From the NCBI GenBank assembly GCA_002287035.1, contig NSKG01000004.1:372001-436000 (forward strand): DNA of 64,000 bases, written 5' to 3'. A program made the position numbers and the translations under genes. The stretch's first letter is position 1, and the number at the start of each line of letters is the position of its first letter. Shown in pieces: positions 55,327-64,000 of this stretch. The notes beneath the pieces were generated by a model, which saw only the letters and a program-made list of their open reading frames with translations, ran no database searches and had not been told where the DNA came from. Origin of the DNA: Pseudomonas sp. WN033 (GTDB taxonomy: Bacteria > Pseudomonadota > Gammaproteobacteria > Pseudomonadales > Pseudomonadaceae).

Positions 55327-57165
55327 CCGGTTGACCTGCTGCTCCAGCGAACTGCAGGCGCGCAGGGTCGACTGCAGGTTTTCCACCCCTTCCTGGTTGA
55401 GGGTGTTGATCTCGGTGATGTCCATATTCAGGCTTTCGATCACCGATGTCTGTTCTTCGGTGGCGGTGGCAACCGACTGATTCATGTTGTCAATCTCGCC
55501 AATCCCCTGGGTGATCTCTGTCAGCCGCTGCCCGGCCTGACTGGCTACTTCGACGCTGTGCTCGCTGTAGCGCTGGCTTTCCTCCATGTTCTTAACTGCG
55601 GTGCTGGCATCGCTGCGCAGTTCTTCGATCATGTCATGGATTTCCTTGGCCGAGCTCTGGGTCCGGTGAGCAAGGCTGCGTACCTCGTCTGCGACCACGG
55701 CAAAACCGCGACCGGCCTCACCGGCACGGGCCGCTTCGATCGCCGCATTGAGTGCCAGCAGGTTGGTCTGCTCGGAAATCCCCTGAATGACGTCGAGGAT
55801 CTTGCCGATATCTTCGGTGCGATGGCTCAGGGACTGGATGGTCTGGCTGGAAGCGGTGATCTTGGCTGACAGGTCCTGCATGGCCTGAATGGTCTGGGCC
55901 ACGACCTGACTACCCTGGTCGGCTCCACTGCGCGCGCCGCTGGCCTGCTGTGAGGCATCTGCTGCGTTGCGGGCAATTTCCTGGGCGGCGGCGCCCAACT
56001 CATTGATCGCGGTGGCTACGCTGTTGGTGCGACTGGCCTGTTCATCTGAGCTGGCCATATTGGCATTGGAGGCGTTGACCACATTCAGTGCGACATCGTT
56101 GAGTTCCTGGCTGGTGGTTGCCACCTGGCGAATCGAGGCGTGAATCCGCTCAACGAATTGGTTGAAGGCGGCAGCCAGGCGGCCAAATTCGTCGCGGCTG
56201 GTGACAGGCAGGCGGCGGGTCAGGTCGCCTTCACCCTGGGCGATATCTTCCAGCGCCGAGCCTAGCGAAGTCAGGGGTTTTAGCAGGTAGCGAATCAGCA
56301 GGCTGAGCAGCACGACAATGGCGATCAGGGCAATCAGTGCGGCGATCAACGCGGAAATACGGAAGCTGGTCAGGCTGGCAAAGGCCTGATCACGACTGAT
56401 CGACAGCCCGACATGCCACTCCACGCCTGGCAGTCCTGTGACCGGGATGAAGGTTAGCAAGCGGGCTTCGCCGCCCATTACTGCATCCTGTAGCTCGCTG
56501 TTGATGCGTGGCGTGTCTCCAGGGTAGATCTGGCTCAGAGTCTGGGTTTGAAGGCTGGCATTGGGGTGTACCAGAATGGTGCCATCGCGGTTGACCAGGA
56601 ACGCATAGCCCATGCCGTTGAAGTCCAGTGCGTTGATGATGGTCGAGATGGTTTTCAGGTTCAGGTCACCACCGACCACATCGTTGCCCGACGGAGTGGC
56701 GATGGTCATGATCAGGTCGCCAGTGGCGGCGTCGGTGTAAGGCTGGGTAAGAACGGTACGTCCGGCGGCCTTGGCGTCCCTGAACCAGGGCCGGGTGCGT
56801 GGATCATAGTCAGCTGGCATTTGCGAGTCCGGCCGCATGGTGAAGGCGCCGTTCATTTCGCCCAGATAACTGAAGTCGAAGGTGCGGTTGAGCGTGCGTT
56901 CTTCCAGCAGCTCGATCATGCGGCTGCCATCGTCGGCGGCCAGATTGGAGGCCAGGTTCTCCAGCAACAGAACCCGGCCTGACAGCCAGTTGCTGATATT
57001 GGCTGCAGTCAAGCCGCCAGCATCACTCAGATAAGTACGCAGGTTGTCCTGCAGCGTCTTGCGCTGCAGGTAATCGTTGTAAATGGAAAACGCGGAGAAG
57101 GCCGCGATTACCACGAGGCAGGCGGCGATCAGAATTTTCTGGCTGAAACTGAGTTGATTGGGCAT
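55294..57165 (-). CDS. Methyl-accepting chemotaxis protein, PctA-like dCache amino-acid receptor
   Basis: A transmembrane chemoreceptor of 623 residues: helix 1 (about 10-30), periplasmic dCache_1 domain (about 35-270), helix 2 (about 275-297), HAMP, and a signalling domain whose tip is [20 protein letters not shown]. It resembles P. aeruginosa PctA/PctB/PctC, which sense amino acids and GABA. The amino-acid-binding signature is Tyr120, Arg125, Trp127, then Phe128 (Tyr129 in PctA), Tyr143 and Asp167. Mostly conserved, so amino-acid sensing is likely, but with one change. A sigma-28-like promoter lies upstream. Confidence 0.92.
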   Translation of the reverse strand: MPNQLSFSQKILIAACLVVIAAFSAFSIYNDYLQRKTLQDNLRTYLSDAGGLTAANISNWLSGRVLLLENLASNLAADDGSRMIELLEERTLNRTFDFSYLGEMNGAFTMRPDSQMPADYDPRTRPWFRDAKAAGRTVLTQPYTDAATGDLIMTIATPSGNDVVGGDLNLKTISTIINALDFNGMGYAFLVNRDGTILVHPNASLQTQTLSQIYPGDTPRINSELQDAVMGGEARLLTFIPVTGLPGVEWHVGLSISRDQAFASLTSFRISALIAALIALIAIVVLLSLLIRYLLKPLTSLGSALEDIAQGEGDLTRRLPVTSRDEFGRLAAAFNQFVERIHASIRQVATTSQELNDVALNVVNASNANMASSDEQASRTNSVATAINELGAAAQEIARNAADASQQASGARSGADQGSQVVAQTIQAMQDLSAKITASSQTIQSLSHRTEDIGKILDVIQGISEQTNLLALNAAIEAARAGEAGRGFAVVADEVRSLAHRTQSSAKEIHDMIEELRSDASTAVKNMEESQRYSEHSVEVASQAGQRLTEITQGIGEIDNMNQSVATATEEQTSVIESLNMDITEINTLNQEGVENLQSTLRACSSLEQQVNRLRELVGSFRI

Positions 57166-57209
57166 GGGGCGCGAGTCTCGTTAAAACAGAGTAGGGAAGC
57201 ATCACCTTG

Positions 57210-57236
57210 ATAACGTCCAGGCGGCCAAAAACTTTA
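57210..57236 (-). promoter_or_regulatory. Candidate sigma-28 promoter of the PctA-like receptor
   Basis: Minus strand TAAAGTTT-N11-GACGTTAT. The -35 is perfect, the -10 is 5/8 of GCCGATAA and the spacing is exact. It lies 45 bp before the ATG. Confidence 0.6.
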
Positions 57237-57398
57237 ATCAGGGGGAACGCAGTGTTGTTTTTTTTGCCCCAGTCAGATGTCTGGTGATGGCGCTAAGCTA
57301 TCATTGGCGGCGAGTCGGTTTCAGTTAACCGACAAAGGGGTCGCATTATAACCGTGAGCGCGATCATTCGGGCGCTCGTTCATCGATTAGGGATGCTT

Positions 57399-59024
57399 AT
57401 GCTGTTGAGAAACTATTCCATCGCTGCCCGGCTGGCGGCAGGTTTTGCCGTGATGGCAGTAATTGTTTTGTTGTTGGGTATGCTGGGCATGCGTGAGATG
57501 GGACAGATGCGTCAGCAGGCTGAGGAGGTGGACAGCCACTGGGTGCCCGGCATGCAGTTGATCAACAGTTTTGGTCAGAGCTTTATGAGGGTACGGATCT
57601 TTACCCTGCGCATCATGCTGGATGAGGACGGCAGCGATGCGGCCCGGCTCAACACGCAGATTAACGAAATGACTCGGCAGATCGATGCCGACCGGCAGCG
57701 CTATGCAGCTCTCATAAGTTATCCGGATGAGCAGCGCTTGTTCGAGCAATTCAATCGCGGCTACGAGAGCTACATGGCGGCCCAGCGTGAGGCAGTGGAC
57801 CTGGCATTGAACAATCGTTTTGATCTGGCCATGCAGCATGTTGACCGGGTGTTGAATCCGCAGGCCGATCAGGTAACCCAGGCATTGCTGGCCCTGGAGC
57901 GTTATACGGTTGAGGGGGTGGGCGCTGCCGCCGATGAATCTGCGGCGAGCTACTCCAGTGCGCGCAGCATGGTGATAGTTGCGGTCATTCTGGCGGCCCT
58001 GCTTACGGTTCTGCTGGCCTGGACCCTGACCCAGAGCATTATTGGTCCAATTCGCCAGGCCGTGCAGGTCAGTGAAACTGTGGCCCAGGGGGATCTGACC
58101 CGCTCGATCCAGGTTCAGGGTCGGGATGAACCGGCCCGCCTGTTGCGAGCGCTGGCGAGCATGCAGGAGCAGTTGCGCGACACCATTGTCGGTATTTCCA
58201 ATTCCTCGACCCAGCTGGCTTCGGCGGCCGAAGAGTTGAACGCGGTGACCGAGGATGCTACCCGTGGCTTGCAACGTCAGGATGATGAGGTTCAGCAGGC
58301 GGCGACGGCGGTCAACGAGATGACCACCGCTGTCGAGGAAGTGGCCAGCAATGCCGCGTCCACCTCGGATCTCTCACAGCAGGCGACCCGGATTACCGAA
58401 GAAGGGCGTCAACAGGTCGGCAATACCCTGACCAGCATTGGCAAACTGACTGAAACTATCGGTGCCTCGGCAGACGAAGTACAGGATCTGGCCGCTCGGG
58501 CCCAGAGTATCAGCCAGGTACTGGATGTGATCCGGGCGATCGCCGAGCAGACCAATTTGCTGGCGCTTAATGCGGCGATCGAAGCGGCCCGGGCCGGTGA
58601 GGCCGGGCGTGGTTTTGCCGTGGTTGCTGATGAGGTTCGGGCGCTGGCCCATCGGACCCAGCAGTCGACCAGTGAGATCGAAGAGATGATTTCTTCGATT
58701 CAGCAGGGTAGTGAGCGAGCGGTAGAGGCCATGGGTATCAGTCGTACCATGTCCGGCAATACCCAGGCCTTGGCTGATGCGGCGGGGCAGGCATTGCGCA
58801 GTATCAGTGAGGCAATCGGCCAGATCAACGAGCGCAATCTGGTGATCGCCAGTGCTGCTGAGGAGCAGGCCCAGGTGGCGCGTGAGGTTGACCGCAACCT
58901 GGTCAATATTCGAGACCTGTCTACCCAGTCTGCAGCCGGTGCCGAGCAGACCAGCAGCTCCAGCCGCGAGCTGTCGCGTCTGGCGGTAGAGCTGAATGAC
59001 CTGGTAACGCGCTTCAAGGTCTAG
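57399..59024 (+). CDS. Methyl-accepting chemotaxis protein with 4HB sensor
   Basis: Chemoreceptor of 541 residues from the ATG at 57399 (AGGGA ribosome site 5 bases before). Helix 1 (about 10-32, [20 protein letters not shown]) is followed by a four-helix-bundle periplasmic sensor (about 35-185), helix 2 ([20 protein letters not shown]), HAMP and a signalling domain with [20 protein letters not shown] at the tip. Ligand unknown. It is divergent from the PctA-like receptor by 233 bp. The longer GTG start at 57354 is less likely. Confidence 0.9.
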   Translation: MLLRNYSIAARLAAGFAVMAVIVLLLGMLGMREMGQMRQQAEEVDSHWVPGMQLINSFGQSFMRVRIFTLRIMLDEDGSDAARLNTQINEMTRQIDADRQRYAALISYPDEQRLFEQFNRGYESYMAAQREAVDLALNNRFDLAMQHVDRVLNPQADQVTQALLALERYTVEGVGAAADESAASYSSARSMVIVAVILAALLTVLLAWTLTQSIIGPIRQAVQVSETVAQGDLTRSIQVQGRDEPARLLRALASMQEQLRDTIVGISNSSTQLASAAEELNAVTEDATRGLQRQDDEVQQAATAVNEMTTAVEEVASNAASTSDLSQQATRITEEGRQQVGNTLTSIGKLTETIGASADEVQDLAARAQSISQVLDVIRAIAEQTNLLALNAAIEAARAGEAGRGFAVVADEVRALAHRTQQSTSEIEEMISSIQQGSERAVEAMGISRTMSGNTQALADAAGQALRSISEAIGQINERNLVIASAAEEQAQVAREVDRNLVNIRDLSTQSAAGAEQTSSSSRELSRLAVELNDLVTRFKV

Positions 59025-59030
59025 GCAGGT

Positions 59031-59086
59031 CCGGCCCCAGAAAGGGGCCGGCAGCGGCTGAATGGACGGCGCTCAAGGGCGCCGTC
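59031..59086 (+). terminator. Two GC-rich hairpins between the receptor and acylase genes
   Basis: CCGGCCCC-AGAAA-GGGGCCGG (59031-59051) and GACGGCGC / GCGCCGTC (59065-59086), with only a short TTGATT after the second. They probably end transcription of both convergent genes, but without a strong T-run. Confidence 0.5.
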
Positions 59087-59091
59087 TTGAT

Positions 59092-61653
59092 TCAGGGCAG
59101 GGTCAGCTCCACCACCCGCAGGGTGGCAGCGTTGATTTCACTGTCGGTCAGCGGCATCGAACGCCACTGTTTGTTGCTGAACAGCTCGGTCTGGTCGGCG
59201 AAGAACTCCGACTCCGGATCGTGAGCCTGGCCGTAGGTCACGTAGACCTGGGCCTTGGGGCCTTGCTCGTCGTAACTCAGCACCAGGGCAAAACTGGTAC
59301 CGTAGTTGATCCGGTAGGCGGCAACCGGTCCGTTACCCTCGTCCAAAAGATCCAGACTGGCACTGCCGACAATGTCCTGACCGGTCAGAATGGTCCCGGT
59401 CTGGGCAAGGCTGCGGGCATTCTTGCTGATCATGTTGAAGATCCCCTCGAACGACTGCCCACCATGAATCGGGAAACGGTGGCTCGGATCGGCGGATTTC
59501 AGCACGTATTGCACATCACCCAGTGCCACATCCAGGGCAACGCCATTGTCGCTCAGACGCTTGGCGGCCTTATGCAGAGCCTGGAGTACCGGATCGGTCA
59601 GCGGGTCGGTCGCCAGTGGGGCCAGATCACGCGGAGTGTCAGCCGGGCTGTCCGGGTCGAAAGGTACCGCGAACAGGCTGTTGTGCAGGTCGCGGTGGGC
59701 GCTGACCCGGAACTCCTGCAGGAACTCGCGCATCAGGGCGGCGCCACGACTGTCCAGGTTGTAGAGCCCATCCCAGTTGGCCAGCACGTTACAGGGCGTC
59801 GCCAGGCTTTCCAGCTGACCGTCGACTTCAACCTGGGGGTTGGCTTGGCAACGTTGGACCAGTTGCTGGCGGAAGTTGCCACCAAACAGCGAGCCGTTGT
59901 GGTCCAGGGCCAGTTTCAGCGCCTCGATATCGAACACCTGATCGGCCAGCGTCAAGCCAAAGGCATGTGGGTCGCTGATCAGCTGGGCGTTGTAGCGGGT
60001 CCGCGGACTGCGCACCACCTGCTCGGGGCCGAAGGCAATACTGTAGCCTTCCAGCGGCTCCTCGACATGCGACAGCCAGTGACTGCTGTTGGCGTTGTAG
60101 GCATAGTCGCGGCGGGTCACCTTAGGCGCCAGTCTGTAAGGCACGATGCCCGGCGCTACGGCCTCGGGGTGTTCAATCCACTCGAACTGCGACAGATGTC
60201 CCGGCAGCAGAATCTGGCCGGCACCGTCCTGCCACAGCGCCTGGGCCGCGGGATCGTTAGCGATTGCGTTGCGCCAGAATCCTTCGGCCTGCGCTGACAA
60301 CAGCGGGGTGACCGAGGCGTCGATATAGGAGGCGTTGCCGTCCTTATCGATCATGATGGTGTTGACCCAGGGCAGACCCTGGATCTCAGCCAGTGCGGTT
60401 TCCAGCTCGGCAGTGCTAGTGGCCTTGTTCATCGCCAGCCACTGATCGAGCATCCGGTGGTTGCCTAGGTTGGCGTCGCGGTAGGTGATCGCCGTCGTCG
60501 TGCTCCAGCCGAGTGCCGGGTTCACGGAAGACAGGTCGATCATCGGGCCGTAATGACTGAAGAATACCCGGCGAGTGAACGGTGCCAGCGAGTCATCGGG
60601 CAGCTTGACCTCGACCACAACGTCTTTGTAAGTGATGTCGCGCAGTTCGCCGTCATAGAAGTAGCGCTGGGCGTTGGATGGGTCCAGTTGCAGCTGATAC
60701 AGGGTGAAACGCTTGGCCTGGGAGACCGTATGGGTCCAGCCCAGATGCTGGTTGAAGCCCAGGGTCACGATCGGAATGCCGGTCATGTTGGCACCATGGG
60801 CCTGCAGTTCACCGGGAATGTTCAGGTGGATTTCATAGAAGCGCGAAGCACCGTCCCAGGGGAAATGCGGATTGCCAAGCAGCAGGCTGTTGGCGTCGCG
60901 GACCCGGTCAGTGCCCAGAGCCCAGCCATTGCTGCCGATGCCTTCATTTTTCAACACCAGTTCCGGATCAAGCTGAGCAGTCAGGTCAAAGGCGCTGGCC
61001 AAGGGTTTGGGCTGGTCGTCGGCCTTGGCCAGTTGAGATTGTTGCTCACTGTTGTGCTTGATCTGAGTGATACCGCCTGGTGGCTGGGCTGCGGCCATGG
61101 CCTGGAGGAAATTGCGGGTACTGGCCAGGGTGGCCATGTCCAGATAGGTAGCCAGCAGGGTATTGGCAGTGATTGGTTGGACCCATTCGGCGCCGCGACA
61201 GGGTGTAGGGTAGTTCTGCGGGCTGTGGCGTTCGGCTAGCGCGTTGTTGTAGCCCTCAGCATAGCCGTTGACCAGAGCCTGGGCATCGTCCGAGAGCAGT
61301 GAAAAGCGTTCCTCGGCCATGCTTTCAAAATCGATGGCCTTGTAGGCGACATCAGACAGCAGATTTGCGTTGTTCGTACCGGGCCCGAAGAATTTGGCCT
61401 TTTCGCCTTGCAGTGTCACTACCTGTTCGGCCAGGGTGCAGAGGTTATGCTCGGCCTGGGCGTGGGCGACGCCATAGCCGAGACCGAAGTAGTCATTGGC
61501 TTTGACATGGGGCACGCCATGGGTGGTGTAGGTGATGGTTACATCGGCGCTTGGGCTGGGGGCCGGAGGGCTGCTGGAGGAGCCGCTGCTGCTGAGGCAG
61601 CCTGACAAAATGACGGTGCCGGCAACCAGAGTGCCGGCCAGCTTCTTATGCAT
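59092..61653 (-). CDS. Penicillin/AHL acylase-family lipoprotein (Ntn hydrolase)
   Basis: Amide hydrolase of the penicillin acylase superfamily, self-cleaved into two chains with an N-terminal Ser nucleophile. From the ATG at 61651-61653 (AAGGA ribosome site) it is 853 residues. Lipobox LSGC lies near residue 18. DVTITYTTHGVPHVKANDYF and GLGYGVAHAQAEHNLCTLAE resemble aculeacin-type acylases. The predicted cleavage site is at GIG-SNGWALG with Ser near residue 241. The His/Asn set near PHFPWDG and YNANSSHW supports activity. Known substrates in this family include N-acyl-homoserine lactones, penicillins and echinocandins. Which applies here is unknown. Confidence 0.88.
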   Translation of the reverse strand: MHKKLAGTLVAGTVILSGCLSSSGSSSSPPAPSPSADVTITYTTHGVPHVKANDYFGLGYGVAHAQAEHNLCTLAEQVVTLQGEKAKFFGPGTNNANLLSDVAYKAIDFESMAEERFSLLSDDAQALVNGYAEGYNNALAERHSPQNYPTPCRGAEWVQPITANTLLATYLDMATLASTRNFLQAMAAAQPPGGITQIKHNSEQQSQLAKADDQPKPLASAFDLTAQLDPELVLKNEGIGSNGWALGTDRVRDANSLLLGNPHFPWDGASRFYEIHLNIPGELQAHGANMTGIPIVTLGFNQHLGWTHTVSQAKRFTLYQLQLDPSNAQRYFYDGELRDITYKDVVVEVKLPDDSLAPFTRRVFFSHYGPMIDLSSVNPALGWSTTTAITYRDANLGNHRMLDQWLAMNKATSTAELETALAEIQGLPWVNTIMIDKDGNASYIDASVTPLLSAQAEGFWRNAIANDPAAQALWQDGAGQILLPGHLSQFEWIEHPEAVAPGIVPYRLAPKVTRRDYAYNANSSHWLSHVEEPLEGYSIAFGPEQVVRSPRTRYNAQLISDPHAFGLTLADQVFDIEALKLALDHNGSLFGGNFRQQLVQRCQANPQVEVDGQLESLATPCNVLANWDGLYNLDSRGAALMREFLQEFRVSAHRDLHNSLFAVPFDPDSPADTPRDLAPLATDPLTDPVLQALHKAAKRLSDNGVALDVALGDVQYVLKSADPSHRFPIHGGQSFEGIFNMISKNARSLAQTGTILTGQDIVGSASLDLLDEGNGPVAAYRINYGTSFALVLSYDEQGPKAQVYVTYGQAHDPESEFFADQTELFSNKQWRSMPLTDSEINAATLRVVELTLP

Positions 61654-61716
61654 TGTCACATCCTTTTGTTTTACGTTGTTATTAGGGCTGGTCGACGGAG
61701 GGAGACCGACCTGCGC

Positions 61717-61732
61717 TCACCCAATTGGGTGA
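61717..61732. promoter_or_regulatory. Perfect 16-bp palindrome upstream of the acylase (possible operator)
   Basis: TCACCCAATTGGGTGA, fully symmetric, in a position to act as a dimeric repressor or activator site for the acylase gene. Confidence 0.45.
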
Positions 61733-61978
61733 AGCCTGCTCACTCTCCAAAGCGGGTTGGAAACTGTCAATCGAGGCAGCTGATGGGGGAGTCTGGTGTG
61801 GTTTTCGGTTTTTGCTTGCGGCGTGACTTGGGCAGGCATTAAAGCTCTGAATGTTGAAGAATTATTGCCTTCGTTTTTAATTTGTTGATTTTTTGTTGCG
61901 CGATGGGGTGGGCGAGGCGAACGCCAGATTGGCGTGAAATGCACTGGGAGGCATGCTGAGGGGGCTGTCTGTCAAAGT

Positions 61979-62002
61979 GCTACCCGGGGTGACCCGGGTA
62001 GC
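61979..62002 (-). terminator. Hairpin after ahpF
   Basis: GCTACCCGGG / CCCGGGTAGC with a GTGA-type loop, 14 bp beyond the ahpF stop. The T-run is weak. Confidence 0.55.
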
Positions 62003-62016
62003 GCTTAGAGTACTGC

Positions 62017-63612
62017 TCAGACGGTTTCGGTAGCCGAGCTGGACTGCATCAGTTTGGCCGTTTCTGGAGCCGGAGTGCGGATCAGATGATCAAAGGCACC
62101 CAGGGCTGCGGTGGAGCCGGCACCCATGGCGATGATGATCTGCTTGAACGGGACGGTGGTGACATCGCCAGCACCGAACACGCCGGGGATGTTGGTTGCA
62201 CCACGGCTGTCGATCTCGATCTCGCCAAAGCGGGTCAGGTTCAGCCCTGAATCTTTGAGCCACTCGGAGTTCGGTACCAGACCGATCTGGACGAAGATGC
62301 CGGCCACATCGACCTGCTTGCTTTCGCCGTTAGTGCGGTCGGTGTAGGTCAGACCTACCACCTTGCTGCCATCGCCACGTACTTCGGTGGTCTGGGCATT
62401 CATGATGATCTCGACATTCGCCAGCGAACGCGCCTTACGCTGCAGAACTTCATCGGCGCGCAGGCTGTCACCGAACTCCAGTACGGTGACGTGTTCGACG
62501 ATACCGGCCAAGTCAATCGCTGCCTCGATACCAGAGTTGCCGCCACCAATCACGGCCACGCGCTTGCCCTTGAACAGCGGGCCGTCGCAGTGTGGGCAGT
62601 AGGCTACGCCCTTGCCCCGGTATTGTTGTTCGCCGGGTACGTTCATTTCCCGCCAGCGGGCACCAGTGGCCAGAATGACGCTGCGGCTGGACAGGGTGGC
62701 GCCGCTTTCCAGACCGATCTGGAGGTAGTCGCCCTGGGTCAGGCTGGCGGCTTTCTGCTCGGTGATCACCTCAACATCATATTCCTTGACGTGTTGTTCC
62801 AGGTGCGCCACCAGCTTTGGCCCCTCGGTGTAGGGAACCGAGATGAAGTTTTCGATACCCACGGTATCCATTACCTGGCCACCGAAGCGATCAGCGACGA
62901 GGCCGGTACGGATCCCTTTGCGTGCGGCATAGATTGCCGCTGCCGCACCGGCCGGGCCACCACCAACGATCAGTACATCGTATGGAGCTTTCTCGTTCAG
63001 TTCGGCGGCCTTGCGTTTGGCTGCACCGCTGTCGACCTTATTGACGATTTCCGCCAGGCTCATGCGGCCCTGGCCGAACGGCTGACCATTAAGGAACACC
63101 GAGGGTACGGCCATGATCTGGCGCTGTTCGACTTCATCCTGGAACAGGGCGCCATCGACCATTGCGTGGGTGATGTTCGGGTTCAGCGTGGCCATCAGGT
63201 TCAGCGCCTGGACCACGTCCGGGCAGTTCTGGCACGACAGGGAAATATAGGTTTCGAAGTGGAACTCGCCATCCAGATTGCGGATCTGCTCAAGCAGAGC
63301 AGGGTCGGCCTTGGATGGGTGACCACCGGCTTGCAGCAGGGCCAGTACCAGTGAGGTGAACTCGTGGCCCATCGGCAGGCCGGCAAAGGTGACCCGCGGC
63401 TGCTCGCCAGTGCGACCTACCGACATGCTCGGGGTGCGTGGATTGGCGGCGTCAACCAGGCCGATCTTGCCCGACATTTCGGCAATCTCGTTGGCCAGTT
63501 CGTGCAATTCTTTGCCCTTGGGGCTGTCATCGACGGACACGCTGATTTCAATCGGGTTAACGATATGCTGCAGGTACGTGTCCAGTTGTTTCTTCAGATT
63601 GGCGTCCAACAT
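62017..63612 (-). CDS. ahpF: Alkyl hydroperoxide reductase subunit F
   Basis: NAD(P)H-dependent flavoprotein that re-reduces AhpC. It has 531 residues. The N-terminal tandem thioredoxin-fold domain has redox CQNC ([10 protein letters not shown]). FAD motif [20 protein letters not shown], active-site CPHC (VAYCPHCDG), NADH motif [14 protein letters not shown] and the final [13 protein letters not shown] follow. The C-terminus is about 10 residues longer than the E. coli protein (ending [12 protein letters not shown]). It lies downstream of ahpC on the same strand, behind a terminator or attenuator hairpin. Confidence 0.97.
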   Translation of the reverse strand: MLDANLKKQLDTYLQHIVNPIEISVSVDDSPKGKELHELANEIAEMSGKIGLVDAANPRTPSMSVGRTGEQPRVTFAGLPMGHEFTSLVLALLQAGGHPSKADPALLEQIRNLDGEFHFETYISLSCQNCPDVVQALNLMATLNPNITHAMVDGALFQDEVEQRQIMAVPSVFLNGQPFGQGRMSLAEIVNKVDSGAAKRKAAELNEKAPYDVLIVGGGPAGAAAAIYAARKGIRTGLVADRFGGQVMDTVGIENFISVPYTEGPKLVAHLEQHVKEYDVEVITEQKAASLTQGDYLQIGLESGATLSSRSVILATGARWREMNVPGEQQYRGKGVAYCPHCDGPLFKGKRVAVIGGGNSGIEAAIDLAGIVEHVTVLEFGDSLRADEVLQRKARSLANVEIIMNAQTTEVRGDGSKVVGLTYTDRTNGESKQVDVAGIFVQIGLVPNSEWLKDSGLNLTRFGEIEIDSRGATNIPGVFGAGDVTTVPFKQIIIAMGAGSTAALGAFDHLIRTPAPETAKLMQSSSATETV

Positions 63613-63650
63613 GTGCGTGTCCCTTGTGACAAAGCATAAATTTCAGGCGT

Positions 63651-63701
63651 AAAAAACCCGGCCCGCCGGAGGCAGCGCATAGCGCTGCAACGGGCCGGGT
63701 T
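63651..63701 (-). terminator. Terminator/attenuator between ahpC and ahpF
   Basis: Stem AACCCGGCCCG / CGGGCCGGGTT, with a second small stem (AGCGC-TAT-GCGCT) inside, and a T-run of six on the minus strand. It would lower ahpF relative to ahpC expression. Confidence 0.85.
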
Positions 63702-63714
63702 GGCAGGACAGGTC

Positions 63715-64000
63715 TTAGATCTTGCCGACCAGGTCCAGCGAAGGAGCCAGAGTGGCTTCGCCTTCTTTCCACTTGGCCGGGCAGACTTCGCCCGGGTGGG
63801 AGGCAACGTACTGAGCAGCCTTGACCTTGCGCAGCAGGTCGCTGGCGTCACGGCCGATGCCTTCGGCAGTGATTTCAACGGCCTGGATGACGCCTTCCGG
63901 GTCAACGATGAAGGTACCGCGGTTGGCCAGACCCTGATCTTCACGCAGTACTTCGAAATTGCGGCTGATCTGCATGGTCGGGTCGCCGATCATGGTGTAC
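63715..64000 (-). CDS. ahpC: Alkyl hydroperoxide reductase subunit C (partial, 3' end only)
   Basis: C-terminal 94 or so residues of the 2-Cys peroxiredoxin AhpC. The frame runs off the window end (preceding residues read YT before [20 protein letters not shown]). Visible parts are [40 protein letters not shown] with the resolving Cys, and the C-terminal [13 protein letters not shown]. The peroxidatic Cys and start lie outside. Confidence 0.97.
   Translation of the reverse strand, partial: YTMIGDPTMQISRNFEVLREDQGLANRGTFIVDPEGVIQAVEITAEGIGRDASDLLRKVKAAQYVASHPGEVCPAKWKEGEATLAPSLDLVGKI

Larger units (their letters stand above)
61654..62016. other. 363-bp intergenic region upstream of the acylase, with palindromes
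   Basis: Holds the acylase promoter (-) and the 3' region of ahpF. Two perfect dyads stand out: TCACCCAATTGGGTGA (61717-61732), 64 bp before the acylase start, and ACGCCA-GAT-TGGCGT (61921-61935). A 10-bp hairpin GCTACCCGGG-GTGA-CCCGGGTAGC (61979-62002) follows the ahpF stop and may terminate it. The part around 61855-61895 is AT-rich. No convincing gene. Confidence 0.6.

Noticed and set aside
59062-60297. Open frame antisense to the acylase gene
   Set aside because: The acylase on the other strand has clear domains and a signal peptide. The antisense translation is low-complexity Gly/Val/Gln-rich and unlike any family.

Overview
The window looks like the chromosome of a gamma-proteobacterium of the Pseudomonas group. 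The evidence is the gene order argR-aruCFG / alaS-lysC-rsmA-tRNA-Ser-tRNA-Arg-mgtE, sbcB-mvaT-purU, minCDE-rluA, an AmrZ-type repressor, an MvaT-type silencer and a single large flgBCDEFGHIJKL block. Two features hint at a marine or salt-adapted lineage such as Halopseudomonas: a sodium-pumping oxaloacetate decarboxylase (oadGAB) beside mgtE, and an arginine succinyltransferase locus with only three catabolic genes. The lineage assignment is inference. Almost all of the window is ordinary, densely coded chromosome. I see no insertion sequence, prophage, integron or CRISPR array.

Layout. 1-9.0 kb: M18 aminopeptidase (cut by the window edge), rluA, minE-minD-minC, lipid A acyltransferase, patatin-like lipase, and the RNA-polymerase recycling ATPase rapA. 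9.3-10.0 kb: three very small genes; the last encodes a 40-residue membrane peptide resembling the CcoM subunit of cbb3 oxidase, behind a near-perfect ANR/FNR box. 10.1-12.8 kb: a LexA-controlled radical SAM gene, a DTW-domain tRNA modification enzyme and a short-chain dehydrogenase. 12.9-17.9 kb: argR, aruC, aruF, aruG and a periplasmic glutathione peroxidase. 18-22.7 kb: alaS, lysC, rsmA and two tRNA genes with good promoters. 22.9-27.7 kb: mgtE and oadG-oadA-oadB. 27.8-30 kb: amrZ, a tRNA-Arg(CCU) and an MFS transporter.

30-45.5 kb is the flagellar region: flgZ-flgN-flgM and flgA on the minus strand; cheV-cheR and flgB to flgL on the plus strand. Readable sigma-54 promoters precede flgA, flgB, flgF and possibly cheV, and a sigma-28 promoter precedes flgM, so the hierarchical regulatory scheme can be read from the DNA. 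45.4-50.2 kb: a copper-efflux operon copA-cueR-lysR, with overlapping stop and start codons and a MerR-type 19-bp-spacer promoter, then a tandem universal stress protein with a probable ANR site. 50.3-55.3 kb: small envelope and PilZ genes, sbcB, mvaT, purU, a CBS-domain gene and a small acidic ORF. 55.3-59 kb: two divergent chemoreceptors, one PctA-like. 59-64 kb: a lipoprotein N-terminal-nucleophile acylase, then ahpF and the 3' part of ahpC.

The most interesting points are the ANR-controlled ccoM-like micro-gene, the aru locus without aruD/aruB/aruE, the acylase with palindromes upstream, the tRNA-Arg(CCU) with tandem U-U mismatches in its acceptor stem, and the LysR gene coupled to the copper operon. 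I did not find a convincing wholly new multi-gene system.
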